Of a DNA stretch of 64,000 nucleotides, positions 28,553-37,023 are shown piece after piece. Each line of letters opens with the position of its first letter. The stretch's first letter is position 1. The stretch comes from Chitinibacter bivalviorum (GTDB lineage Bacteria > Pseudomonadota > Gammaproteobacteria > Burkholderiales > Chitinibacteraceae), in assembly GCF_013403565.1 (NCBI RefSeq), contig NZ_CP058627.1, positions 186,001 through 250,000 on the forward strand, read 5' to 3'. The position numbers and the translations under genes are program-made. Under the pieces are notes generated by a model, which was not told where the DNA came from, ran no database searches, and saw nothing but the letters and a program-made list of their open reading frames with translations.

Positions 28553-28580
28553 CTTGAAAACATGTGGCTTATCCCAATCT
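28553..28580 (+). promoter_or_regulatory. Sigma32 (heat-shock) promoter of grpE
   Basis: CTTGAAA at 28553-28559 and CCCAATCT at 28573-28580 match the sigma32 consensus (CTTGAAA and CCCCATNT), with 14 bases between CTTGAA and CCCAAT. It lies 28 bases upstream of the grpE start. Confidence 0.8.
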
Positions 28581-28607
28581 ATCGCTCATTCGCTGTTGGA
28601 GAACATC

Positions 28608-29144
28608 ATGAACCAAGAAGTAAACCCAGAAATTCAAGAAGAAGTAGCCGCTCCTGCTGTTGAGCAAGAAGGCGCAGAAGCCGCCGCGCCAAGCACGGAA
28701 GATCTATTGACTCAAGCCTTGGCTGATCTGGAAAAAGCACGTCAGGACATCTTGTATGTTCGCGCAGAGGCAGAAAATGCACGTCGCCGTGCGCAAGACG
28801 AAACCGAAAAAGCCCGCAAATTTGCCGTTGAAAAATTCGCCCGTGAAATCATCTCGGTGAAAGACGCGATGGATATGGCCTTGCTCGATCAATCGGGTAA
28901 TTTTGAAGGCCTGAAAATGGGCGTTGATTTGACCGCCAAACAATTGGTCACCGTGTTCGAAAAATTCGAATTACGTGAAATTAACCCGATGGGCGAAAAG
29001 CTCGACCCAAACAAACATCAAGCAATCTCTACGATGCCAAGCGAAGAAGAAGCCAACACCGTAGTACAAGTGATGCAAAAAGGGTATGAGCTCTCAGGTC
29101 GTACGATTCGCCCTGCGATGGTGGTAGTGGCTGCGGCCAAATAA
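28608..29144 (+). CDS. grpE: Nucleotide exchange factor GrpE
   Basis: GrpE swaps ADP for ATP on DnaK in the cytoplasmic chaperone cycle. The 178-aa protein has an acidic disordered head (about 1-40), the long dimer helix (ILYVRAEAENARRRAQDETE) and the C-terminal beta domain with NPMGEKLDPNKHQAI and GRTIRPAMVVVA. The ATG at 28608 has TTGGAG upstream. It is the first gene of grpE-dnaK-dnaJ and is transcribed from its own heat-shock promoter. Confidence 0.97.
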   Translation: MNQEVNPEIQEEVAAPAVEQEGAEAAAPSTEDLLTQALADLEKARQDILYVRAEAENARRRAQDETEKARKFAVEKFAREIISVKDAMDMALLDQSGNFEGLKMGVDLTAKQLVTVFEKFELREINPMGEKLDPNKHQAISTMPSEEEANTVVQVMQKGYELSGRTIRPAMVVVAAAK

Positions 29145-29154
29145 GCTGTACTGA

Positions 29155-29219
29155 TTCAAGAGCTTGAGTGAAATCTGCATAAAAAAGGCTCTTGAAATAG
29201 CAAACAGTATCCCCACTTA
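29155..29219 (+). promoter_or_regulatory. Sigma32 promoter of dnaK overlapping an inverted repeat
   Basis: CTTGAAA (29191-29197) and CCCCACTTA (29211-29219), with 14 bases between CTTGAA and CCCCAC, form a heat-shock promoter about 90 bases before dnaK. The -35 element lies in the right arm of a perfect nine-base inverted repeat, TTCAAGAGC (29155-29163) and GCTCTTGAA (29188-29196). The left arm follows the grpE stop by eleven bases, so the repeat may act as a weak terminator or as a protein site. Confidence 0.75.
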
Positions 29220-29306
29220 GTAGTCATGGTTATTTGTAAACATTGCCGCCTTTAAAAAGCTTTGAAAAATCAAGGCGGCGAGCATTAGAGATGAAGGAAG
29301 ATAAAA

Positions 29307-31223
29307 ATGGGTAAAATTATTGGTATTGACTTGGGTACAACCAACAGCTGTGTGGCTGTGATCGAAAACGGTCAACCTAAAGTGATTGAAAACTCGGAAG
29401 GCGCACGCACTACGCCTTCGATCATTGCTTACCAAGAAGATGGTGAAATTCTGGTTGGCGCGCCTGCTAAACGTCAGGCTGTAACTAACCCAAAAAATAC
29501 TTTGTACGCTGTTAAGCGTTTGATCGGTCGCCGCTTCGAAGACAAAGAAGTGAAGAAAGACATCGACTCAATGCCATTTAGCATCGTACAAGCCGACAAC
29601 GGCGACGCTTGGGTTTCTGTGCGCGACAAAAAAATGGCGCCACCGCAAATTTCTGCCGAGATCCTGCGCAAAATGAAAAAAACCGCCGAAGACTACCTCG
29701 GTGAAGAAGTAACTGAAGCGGTGATTACTGTTCCTGCTTACTTTAACGATAGCCAACGTCAAGCCACTAAAGACGCGGGTCGTATCGCGGGTCTGGACGT
29801 AAAACGTATCATCAACGAGCCAACTGCTGCGGCAATGGCCTTTGGTATGGATAAAGTAGCGAAAGGCGACCGTAAAATCGCCGTTTACGACTTGGGCGGC
29901 GGTACATTCGATATTTCGATCATCGACATCGCTGACGTTGATGGCTCAACGGCGTTTGAAGTATTGGCTACTAACGGCGATACATTCTTGGGCGGTGAAG
30001 ACTTCGACCAACGTCTGATGGACTACATCATTGCTGAGTTCAAGAAAGAGCAAGGTATTGATCTGAAAAACGACGTAATGGCTCTGCAACGCCTGAAAGA
30101 AGCAGCCGAAAAAGCGAAGATTGAACTATCTAGTGGCGCGCAAACTGAAATCAACTTGCCATACGTAACGATGGACGCAACAGGTCCAAAACACTTGGTA
30201 TTGAAGATTACTCGTGCGAAATTTGAGTCTTTGGTGGACGACCTGATTACTCGCTCTATCGAGCCATGCAAAATTGCATTGAAAGACGCAGGTTTGAAAG
30301 CGTCTGACATCGACGACGTGATCTTGGTCGGTGGTCAGACTCGTATGCCTAAAGTCATGGACGCAGTGAAAGACTTCTTCGGCAAAGAGCCACGTCGTGA
30401 CGTGAATCCAGACGAAGCTGTCGCTGTTGGTGCGGCATTGCAAGGCTCGGTATTGGGTGGTGATCGTAAAGACATCTTGTTGCTCGACGTGACGCCATTG
30501 TCATTGGGTATCGAAACACTGGGCGGCATCATGACTAAGCTGATCCAGAAAAACACGACGATCCCAACGAAAGCGTCACAAACGTTCTCGACTGCAGATG
30601 ATAACCAAAGCGCGGTAACGATTCACGTACTGCAAGGTGAGCGCGAAAAAGCAGCGGCGAATAAATCGCTGGGTCAATTTAACTTGGGCGATATTCCACC
30701 AGCCCCACGTGGCGTGCCACAAATTGAAGTGACTTTCGACATCGACGCAAACGGTATCTTGCACGTTGGCGCGAAAGACAAAGCATCAGGTAAAGAAGCG
30801 AAAATCACGATCCAAGCTTCTTCAGGTTTGTCTGAAGCTGAAATCGAAGCCATGGTACGTGACGCTGAATTGAATGCGGAAGAAGACAAAAAACTGCACG
30901 AATTGGTAACGGCTCGCAACTCTGGCGAAGCAATGATCCATCAAGTGAAGAAAATGTTGACTGATGCGGGCGACAAAGTAACTGCTGATGAAAAAGTCGA
31001 AATCGAAGCCGCTATCACTGAACTTGAAGGCGTAGTCAAAGGCGACGACAAAGAAGCGATCGAAGCGAAAACTGAAGCGCTGATGAAAGCGAGTCACAAA
31101 GTTGCTGAGAAAATGTACGCTGAGCAAGCGCAACCAGAAGCCGGCGCACAAGCCGCTGGTAGCGAAGCTAAGGATGACGGCAACGTAGTTGATGCTGAAT
31201 TTACCGAAGTTAAAGACAAGTAA
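29307..31223 (+). CDS. dnaK: Molecular chaperone DnaK (Hsp70)
   Basis: DnaK binds unfolded proteins in the cytoplasm with ATP. The 638-aa protein has the nucleotide-binding domain ([14 protein letters not shown] at the N-terminus, phosphate motif [13 protein letters not shown] and the ADP site [12 protein letters not shown]). The linker [13 protein letters not shown], the substrate domain and the acidic tail [12 protein letters not shown] follow. AAGGA precedes the start. It has a dedicated heat-shock promoter 162 bases after grpE and is followed by dnaJ. Confidence 0.99.
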   Translation: MGKIIGIDLGTTNSCVAVIENGQPKVIENSEGARTTPSIIAYQEDGEILVGAPAKRQAVTNPKNTLYAVKRLIGRRFEDKEVKKDIDSMPFSIVQADNGDAWVSVRDKKMAPPQISAEILRKMKKTAEDYLGEEVTEAVITVPAYFNDSQRQATKDAGRIAGLDVKRIINEPTAAAMAFGMDKVAKGDRKIAVYDLGGGTFDISIIDIADVDGSTAFEVLATNGDTFLGGEDFDQRLMDYIIAEFKKEQGIDLKNDVMALQRLKEAAEKAKIELSSGAQTEINLPYVTMDATGPKHLVLKITRAKFESLVDDLITRSIEPCKIALKDAGLKASDIDDVILVGGQTRMPKVMDAVKDFFGKEPRRDVNPDEAVAVGAALQGSVLGGDRKDILLLDVTPLSLGIETLGGIMTKLIQKNTTIPTKASQTFSTADDNQSAVTIHVLQGEREKAAANKSLGQFNLGDIPPAPRGVPQIEVTFDIDANGILHVGAKDKASGKEAKITIQASSGLSEAEIEAMVRDAELNAEEDKKLHELVTARNSGEAMIHQVKKMLTDAGDKVTADEKVEIEAAITELEGVVKGDDKEAIEAKTEALMKASHKVAEKMYAEQAQPEAGAQAAGSEAKDDGNVVDAEFTEVKDK

Positions 31224-31239
31224 TTTGGCATAAATAATA

Positions 31240-31276
31240 GGCACAGCGCTTGCATTGCAGGCGGCTGTGCCTTTTT
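31240..31276 (+). terminator. Terminator-like hairpin between dnaK and dnaJ
   Basis: GGCACAGC (31240-31247) and GCTGTGCC (31264-31271) form an eight-base stem followed by TTTTT. It lies inside the 71-base spacer, so it probably lowers read-through and keeps DnaJ below DnaK. Confidence 0.7.
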
Positions 31277-31294
31277 GTCTCATGGAAAAGCATC

Positions 31295-32425
31295 ATGGCA
31301 AAGAAAGATTTTTACGACATTCTGGGCGTTAATCGCGACGCCTCAGATGACGAAATCAAAAAGGCGTATCGCAAATTAGCGATGAAGTACCATCCGGACC
31401 GCAATCCCGATGCGAAAGATGCCGAAGACAAATTTAAAGAAGCCAAAGAAGCCTACGAGATTTTGTCGGATGGCCAAAAGCGTGCTGCGTATGACCAATA
31501 CGGTCATGCTGGTGTTGATCCGCAATCCGGTATGGGCGGCGGTGGTGGCTTTGGTGGCGGTGGTTTTGGCGATTTCGCTGATATCTTCGGCGACATCTTT
31601 GGTGGCGGCGGTGGTGGTCGTGGAGGCCGCAGCAATGTCTATCGCGGTGCGGATTTGCGCTACAACATGGAAATCACGCTGGAAGAAGCGGCGCGTGGTG
31701 TTGAAAAGCAAATCAAGATTCCATCGCATGACGAGTGCGATAGCTGTCACGGTACCGGCGCCAAGCCTGGTACTGAAGCGAAAACCTGCCACACGTGTAA
31801 TGGCCATGGCCAAGTACGGGTAGCGCAAGGTTTTTTCAGTATTCAGCAAACGTGTCCGACATGTCATGGCACAGGCAAATACATTCCTGATCCATGCCGT
31901 AAATGTAGCGGTACCGGCCGCGTTTCAACGCACAAAACATTGGCGGTGAAGATTCCAGCGGGTGTGGATGAGGGTGATCGTATCCGCCTCTCTGGTGAAG
32001 GCGAAGCCGGTGTGAATGGTGGCCCTCCAGGCGATCTGTACGTGGTAACGCACATCAAGAAACACGCGGTGTTTGAGCGTGAAGGTAATGATCTGCATTG
32101 CGAGATGCCGATTAGCTTTACGGTGGCGGCTTTGGGCGGCGAAATCGAGATTCCGACTTTGTCTGGCAAAGCACGGATTACGATTCCACCAGAAACCCAA
32201 ACAGGGCAGGTCTTCCGTTTGCGCAGCAAGGGGATCAAAGGCGTGCGCAGTGCAATTACTGGTGACTTGATGTGCCATGTGGTCGTTGAGACGCCAGTGA
32301 AGCTCACAGGCCGTCAGAAAGAGCTCTTGAAAGAGTTTGAAGAAATCAGCCAAGGCGATTCGGATAAACACAATCCTCGTGCCAAATCGTTTATGGATAA
32401 AGTGAAAGACTTCTTCGGTACTTAA
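31295..32425 (+). CDS. dnaJ: Chaperone DnaJ (Hsp40)
   Basis: DnaJ delivers substrates to DnaK and stimulates its ATPase. The 376-aa protein is a full type I Hsp40. It has a J domain with HPD at 33-35, a Gly/Phe-rich stretch (about 75-115), and four zinc motifs [24 protein letters not shown] and CRKCSGTG. The C-terminal substrate domains follow. The ATG at 31295 ([11 protein letters not shown]) is the standard start. It ends the heat-shock cluster, which has a strong terminator. Confidence 0.98.
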   Translation: MAKKDFYDILGVNRDASDDEIKKAYRKLAMKYHPDRNPDAKDAEDKFKEAKEAYEILSDGQKRAAYDQYGHAGVDPQSGMGGGGGFGGGGFGDFADIFGDIFGGGGGGRGGRSNVYRGADLRYNMEITLEEAARGVEKQIKIPSHDECDSCHGTGAKPGTEAKTCHTCNGHGQVRVAQGFFSIQQTCPTCHGTGKYIPDPCRKCSGTGRVSTHKTLAVKIPAGVDEGDRIRLSGEGEAGVNGGPPGDLYVVTHIKKHAVFEREGNDLHCEMPISFTVAALGGEIEIPTLSGKARITIPPETQTGQVFRLRSKGIKGVRSAITGDLMCHVVVETPVKLTGRQKELLKEFEEISQGDSDKHNPRAKSFMDKVKDFFGT

Positions 32426-32486
32426 TGGGTATGGGTCTGAAGGTATTGCTGCTAAATATCTTCAATCCAATACTTGTGTAGGGTAT

Positions 32487-32516
32487 AAAAAAGGCCACTC
32501 TTTGAGTGGCCTTTTT
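32487..32516. terminator. Bidirectional terminator after dnaJ
   Basis: AAAAAGGCCACTC and GAGTGGCCTTTTT form a 13-base stem with a TTT loop. It ends dnaJ and the convergent LivK-like gene. Confidence 0.88.
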
Positions 32517-32537
32517 CTTGAGTGATGTAACGAGTGC

Positions 32538-33683
32538 TTAGCGGGTCAATGCACCTGTCGGTGACATCATCGTCAGCTCGACAAAGCTGGAGCCAACGTG
32601 TTTTTTGTCGCTGAAATCAATGGCAAAGCCGCCCAAATCCAAACGTCCCATATTATTGAGCGCATTGAGCACGCCTTCACGCGTTGGCGCTTTGCCAGCA
32701 CGTTTGATCGCTTCGGCCACCACGCGCGCCGCTAAATAGCCTTCGAGCAAGGCGTATGAAGGGTAATCGCTACTTTTGTATTCAGCTGCTGGATTGTTTC
32801 GCAATACCATTTCGGCATCAGTCTGGAATTCGCGAATAAAACGCACTTGCGTGTTGTAAGGGTAGGGGAAAGTCTGACTAATACCCAAGCCATGCGCTGT
32901 TTTATTGCCAATGGCGCGACCGACTTCCTCAAACTGAATCGGAGACAGACCATAAATCTGTGATGTGCCGCCTTTTTCTTTAAATTGCTTGATGAAGCTG
33001 GCCGCAGGTTTAGATACCGCGACTAGGATAATCGCTTCAGGGTTGAGCTTGGCGAGCTCAGCCGCCGCTTGCGCGGTGTCGGGTTTATTTTTGTCATACC
33101 AAACTTCTTGCAGCACTTTCAGCTGGCGTTTGTCGAGCGCGGCTTTCACGCCGGCCATACCGGCTTCACCATAAGCGTCTTTTTGCGCCAAAACGGCTAC
33201 TTTGGTTACGCCCAGATTGCCGGTGAGCAATTTAATGATTTTTTCAGTTTCCTGCGCGTAGCTAGCGCGGGTATGGAAGACATAAGGATTAACTGGGTTG
33301 CGCAGACTTTCGGCGCCAGAGTGCACGCCAACCAGGGCAGTGCGGGAATTTTCGAGGACTTTGGATTTAATCAGCTCGCCGACACTACCTGTGCCATAAA
33401 ACGAAATCAGCGCCAGAGCATTGTCTTTTTCAATTAAATCTTTTGCATTTTGTACGGTGCGATTGGGATCGTAAGCATCATCTTTCACCACCAGATTGAT
33501 GTTTTCACCATTAATGCCGCCACGCGCATTGAGTCGGCCAAAATAGATGGATGCCCCCAAAGCTAATGCTTTACCAGTATCGGCAGATAGACCCGTTGTT
33601 GGTACTGATTGACCTACCGTGATATCGGCATTTGCGATTGATGCGATGGCGATGCTAGAAACGATGATTAGCTTTTTTAACAC
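32538..33683 (-). CDS. ABC transporter substrate-binding protein, branched-chain amino acid (LivK-like) type
   Basis: A periplasmic type I binding protein of 381 aa. The signal peptide is short (KKLIIVSSIAIASIANA) and the mature part begins DITVGQSVPTTG. It contains LGASIYFGRLNARGGINGE and LVVKDDAYDPNRTVQNAKDL, as in amino-acid, amide or aromatic-acid binding proteins. The start is probably GTG at 33683, with GGGGAG eight bases upstream. No permease or ATPase gene is near, so it is an orphan receptor that must share a transporter encoded elsewhere. The ligand is unknown. Confidence 0.88.
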   Translation of the reverse strand: MLKKLIIVSSIAIASIANADITVGQSVPTTGLSADTGKALALGASIYFGRLNARGGINGENINLVVKDDAYDPNRTVQNAKDLIEKDNALALISFYGTGSVGELIKSKVLENSRTALVGVHSGAESLRNPVNPYVFHTRASYAQETEKIIKLLTGNLGVTKVAVLAQKDAYGEAGMAGVKAALDKRQLKVLQEVWYDKNKPDTAQAAAELAKLNPEAIILVAVSKPAASFIKQFKEKGGTSQIYGLSPIQFEEVGRAIGNKTAHGLGISQTFPYPYNTQVRFIREFQTDAEMVLRNNPAAEYKSSDYPSYALLEGYLAARVVAEAIKRAGKAPTREGVLNALNNMGRLDLGGFAIDFSDKKHVGSSFVELTMMSPTGALTR

Positions 33684-33780
33684 AATGCACTCTCCCCTTG
33701 CATGTGAATCTATGCGGCTCATCTTAAATTAATGTTCGCTGATGGTATAGTGTTCGCTGTAATTGGGCGGAGAATTTGCA

Positions 33781-34281
33781 ATGCGGCGTGGGGTTTATGC
33801 AGGCAGTTTTGATCCAGTGACCAAAGGTCACCTCTGGATGATTGAGCATGGGGTGAATTTATTTGACGAAATGATCGTTGCCATTGGTGAAAATCCAGAT
33901 AAAAAATACACCTTTAGCCTGGAAGAACGCGTAGCCATGTTGCGCGAAACAACCAGTCAAATGCCCAATTTACGGGTGGAAGTATTTCAAAATCGTTTTT
34001 TGGTGGATTACGCCCGCGAACAAGGCGCGCAATTTATTTTGCGCGGCATTCGGGAAGCGGCAGATTATGAGTTCGAGCGAAAAATGCGCTACGTCAACGC
34101 GGATTTGGCGCCACACATCGATACTATCTTTTTAATGCCACCACGCGAAATCGCGGAGATTAGCTCTACCATGGTCAAAGGCCTAGTTGGGCCCCAAGGT
34201 TGGGAAGGCGTGGTGAAACAATATGTGCCCGATCCAGTCTTTATGCGTTTATTGCACGGTTATAAAACTGTCGCTAAATAA
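33781..34281 (+). CDS. coaD: Phosphopantetheine adenylyltransferase CoaD
   Basis: CoaD makes dephospho-CoA from phosphopantetheine and ATP, the fourth step of CoA synthesis. The 166-aa protein has the nucleotidyltransferase motif TKGH (residues 14-17) in [12 protein letters not shown] and the ISSTMVKGL motif near residue 125. The ATG at 33781 is preceded by GGCGGAG; six upstream in-frame codons are part of that leader. It is divergent from the LivK-like gene. Confidence 0.97.
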   Translation: MRRGVYAGSFDPVTKGHLWMIEHGVNLFDEMIVAIGENPDKKYTFSLEERVAMLRETTSQMPNLRVEVFQNRFLVDYAREQGAQFILRGIREAADYEFERKMRYVNADLAPHIDTIFLMPPREIAEISSTMVKGLVGPQGWEGVVKQYVPDPVFMRLLHGYKTVAK

Positions 34282-34351
34282 CCGCACTAATGACGATGAA
34301 ATGCTGATCGTATTTTTTCAGGCTCAATTTATTGAATGAAGGATGTAATCC

Positions 34352-35560
34352 GTGAGAATTGGTACCCCACTGAGTCAATCTGCCGTCAAAGTCATGCTGC
34401 TCGGCTGCGGCGAGCTTGGCAAAGAAGTCATCATCGCTTTGCAACGCCTTGGCGTTGAAGTGATCGGTGTTGATCGCTATGAAAACGCGCCAGGCATGCA
34501 GGTGGCGCATCGCAGTCACGTTATCAATATGAGTGATGCCCGCGCCTTACGGGCACTGGTTGAACTGGAGCGTCCGCACTTTATCGTGCCGGAAATCGAA
34601 GCGATTGCCACCGATGAATTGGTGCGCATTGAAGCTGATGGTCTGGCAACGGTGATTCCGACCGCGCGCGCGACACAATTGACGATGAATCGTGAAGGTA
34701 TTCGTCGCTTGGCGGCAGAAGAGCTGGGTTTGCCAACGTCGAGCTATCGGTTTGCGGATTCCTTGTCTGAATTGCAAGCTGCTGCGGCTGAAATTGGATT
34801 TCCTTGTTTGGTCAAACCGGTGATGTCTTCATCAGGCAAAGGCCAGTCCTTGCTCAAATCGGCCGCTGACGTTGAGGCGGCGTGGAACTACGCTGCCGCC
34901 GGTAGTCGCGTTGATCATGGTCGCGTGATTGTCGAGGGCTTTGTCGATTTTGATTATGAAATCACCTTGCTGACCGTGCGCTCGATTGGTGGTGATGGCG
35001 AGGGCGAGATTGTGACTTCATTCTGCGCGCCAGTCGGGCATGTGCAAGTGAAAGGCGATTATGTCGAAAGCTGGCAACCACAAAAAATGAGCGACAAAGC
35101 TTTGGCGCGTTCGCAAGAGATTGCCCGCAAAGTAACGGGCGCTCTGGGCGGTCGTGGCTTGTTTGGCGTTGAGTTATTTGTGAAGGGCGACGACGTGTGG
35201 TTCTCGGAAGTGAGCCCGCGCCCGCACGATACGGGTCTGGTCACCTTAATGAGCCAGTACTTCTCTGAGTTCGAGTTGCACGCCCGTGCGATTCTGGGCT
35301 TGCCGGTCGATGTGGGCCAGCGTGAGCCAGCGGCCAGCGCAGTGATCTACGGCGGGATGGAGCAAAGCGGTATCGCATTTGACGGTGTCGCCGCGGCGCT
35401 GGCCGTACCACGCAGCGATTTACGTCTGTTTGGTAAGCCCGAAGCTTTCGAGCGTCGCCGCATGGGCGTCGCGCTGGCGGCAGGCCACGACACCGATGTG
35501 GCGCGGGATCGTGCCAAGTTGGCTGCGGGTTTGGTGCAGCCTGTCATTGTTGAGGTTTAA
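34352..35560 (+). CDS. purT: Formate-dependent phosphoribosylglycinamide formyltransferase PurT
   Basis: PurT formylates GAR using formate and ATP, a folate-free alternative to PurN in purine synthesis. The 402-aa ATP-grasp protein contains [35 protein letters not shown] and [14 protein letters not shown]. The start codon is GTG at 34352, with AAGGA eight bases upstream. The VOC gene starts two bases after its stop, so the two are coupled. Together with purL it places two of the early purine steps in this window, though not in one operon. Confidence 0.96.
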   Translation: MRIGTPLSQSAVKVMLLGCGELGKEVIIALQRLGVEVIGVDRYENAPGMQVAHRSHVINMSDARALRALVELERPHFIVPEIEAIATDELVRIEADGLATVIPTARATQLTMNREGIRRLAAEELGLPTSSYRFADSLSELQAAAAEIGFPCLVKPVMSSSGKGQSLLKSAADVEAAWNYAAAGSRVDHGRVIVEGFVDFDYEITLLTVRSIGGDGEGEIVTSFCAPVGHVQVKGDYVESWQPQKMSDKALARSQEIARKVTGALGGRGLFGVELFVKGDDVWFSEVSPRPHDTGLVTLMSQYFSEFELHARAILGLPVDVGQREPAASAVIYGGMEQSGIAFDGVAAALAVPRSDLRLFGKPEAFERRRMGVALAAGHDTDVARDRAKLAAGLVQPVIVEV

Positions 35561-35562
35561 GG

Positions 35563-35967
35563 GTGGGTATTCCTAGTTTGGATGTCATTGACCACATTCA
35601 TGTTTATGTGGCTGATCGTGCCGCTGCCGAAACATGGTATCGACAGGTTTTGGGTCTGATACGTGTCGCTTCGCTTGAATTTTGGGCCGCAGATGGTGGG
35701 CCATTAACGCTGCAAAACGATGATTCAAGTGTGCATTTGGCTTTATTTCAGAAGGCGAATGTCCAATATCGTTGCACGGTGGCTTTTCGGGTCAGCGCGC
35801 CAGCCTTTTGCGCTTGGCGCGATCATTTGTCGCAATGCGAAACTGCCTGGACTGTCGCAGATCATCAGGTCTCGATGTCGCTGTATTTCGCCGACCCGGA
35901 TGGTAATCCCTACGAAATTACGACGTATGACTACGCCGAAGTGCGGGATTTACTCGCGCATAATTGA
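35563..35967 (+). CDS. VOC (glyoxalase/bleomycin-resistance fold) family protein
   Basis: A 134-aa protein of the vicinal oxygen chelate superfamily. Visible are IDHIHVYVADRAAAETWYRQV and the C-terminal LYFADPDGNPYEITTYDY with the family's metal-ligand glutamate. The first metal histidine is probably in DHIHVYV. The GTG start at 35563 lies two bases after the purT stop. The substrate is unknown, and a link to purine synthesis is not implied beyond co-expression. Confidence 0.85.
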   Translation: MGIPSLDVIDHIHVYVADRAAAETWYRQVLGLIRVASLEFWAADGGPLTLQNDDSSVHLALFQKANVQYRCTVAFRVSAPAFCAWRDHLSQCETAWTVADHQVSMSLYFADPDGNPYEITTYDYAEVRDLLAHN

Positions 35968-36013
35968 CCGTTGGTTGGGTTGATTGCCCATTTTGTACCA
36001 AAAGCTAACAGGC

Positions 36014-36047
36014 AAGACCGCAGTGCTTTGATACACTGCGGTCTTTG
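36014..36047 (+). terminator. Probable terminator after the VOC gene
   Basis: A perfect 12-base stem (AAGACCGCAGTG at 36014-36025 and CACTGCGGTCTT at 36034-36045) with an eight-base loop. The T-run is short (TTT), so termination may be partial and the following methyltransferase could be co-transcribed. Confidence 0.65.
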
Positions 36048-36076
36048 TACGTTTACACCCCTTAAAGTTGAATCAA

Positions 36077-37009
36077 ATGGATCTCTCCAGTTATCGCAAT
36101 CGTCTTGCCAAAAATGCCCGCCACTGGGGCAAATGGGCGCGCCGCCAAGGTTTGCAGTGTTATCGCATTTACGAGCGTGATGTGCCGGAGTTCCCGATGA
36201 TTGTCGATGTGTATGGCGATCGGGTGCATTTGCAGGAATACGATACGGGCTGGATGGAGTCGGACGAAGACTATTCGGCGTGGATCGACGAAATTCACGC
36301 CGCGACTGCTGAAGTATTGGGTCTGCCGATCGAGCATGTGTCGCTGAAAATTCGCAAGCGAATGAAAGGCCTGACGCAGTACGAGAAGAACGAAGAATCC
36401 GGCGAGTTTTTTGTCGTGGAAGAAAACGGCTTGAAATTCGAGGTCAATCTCGACGCTTATCTGGATACGGGTCTTTTCCTCGACCACCGCAATACGCGTA
36501 AACGTGTCATGGGCGAGGCTGCTGGCAAACGTTTCCTCAACTTATTTAGCTATACCGGCGCGTTCAGTGTCTACGCTGCCGCGGGCGGCGCAAGCAGCTC
36601 GCTAACTGTGGATTTGTCGAATACCTATCTGGAATGGGCGGGTCGTAATTTTGCTTTGAACGGTATGGATCCGGTGAAGCATCAGCGCGTGCGCGCCGAT
36701 GTGTTTGAGTTTTTGCGTGAGGCGACGTGTAGCCCGCAAAAATACGATCTGATCGTGATGGACCCGCCGAGTTTTTCCAACTCGAAAAAAATGCTCGGTG
36801 TGCTCGATGTGCAGCGTGATCATGCGTATTTGATTGAGTCGTGCATGTCGATGCTCGCGCCCGGCGGCGTGCTGTATTTCTCTAATAATCTGCGCAGCTT
36901 CGAGCTCGATCCGATGTTTGTCGGTCGTTGCGAAAACCTCACTGCGCAGTCGATTCCGGAAGATTTCCGCAATAAACGGATTCATCAGTGCTTCCGTTTT
37001 ACTAAGTAA
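36077..37009 (+). CDS. Class I SAM-dependent rRNA methyltransferase, RlmK-like
   Basis: A 310-aa protein resembling the C-terminal (RlmK) half of RlmKL, which makes m7G2069 in 23S rRNA. The N-terminal RNA-binding segment is RNRLAKNARHWGKWARRQG followed by YRIYERDVPEFPMIVDVYG. The SAM domain has LFLDHRNTRKRV, LNLFSYTGAFSVYAAAGGA and the catalytic-loop motif VMDPPSFSNSKKM. It lacks the RlmL half, so guanine N7 activity is the expected one if the assignment holds. It is followed 14 bases later by the exonuclease fusion. Confidence 0.85.
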   Translation: MDLSSYRNRLAKNARHWGKWARRQGLQCYRIYERDVPEFPMIVDVYGDRVHLQEYDTGWMESDEDYSAWIDEIHAATAEVLGLPIEHVSLKIRKRMKGLTQYEKNEESGEFFVVEENGLKFEVNLDAYLDTGLFLDHRNTRKRVMGEAAGKRFLNLFSYTGAFSVYAAAGGASSSLTVDLSNTYLEWAGRNFALNGMDPVKHQRVRADVFEFLREATCSPQKYDLIVMDPPSFSNSKKMLGVLDVQRDHAYLIESCMSMLAPGGVLYFSNNLRSFELDPMFVGRCENLTAQSIPEDFRNKRIHQCFRFTK

Positions 37010-37023
37010 GTGCTGAGTTTGGT

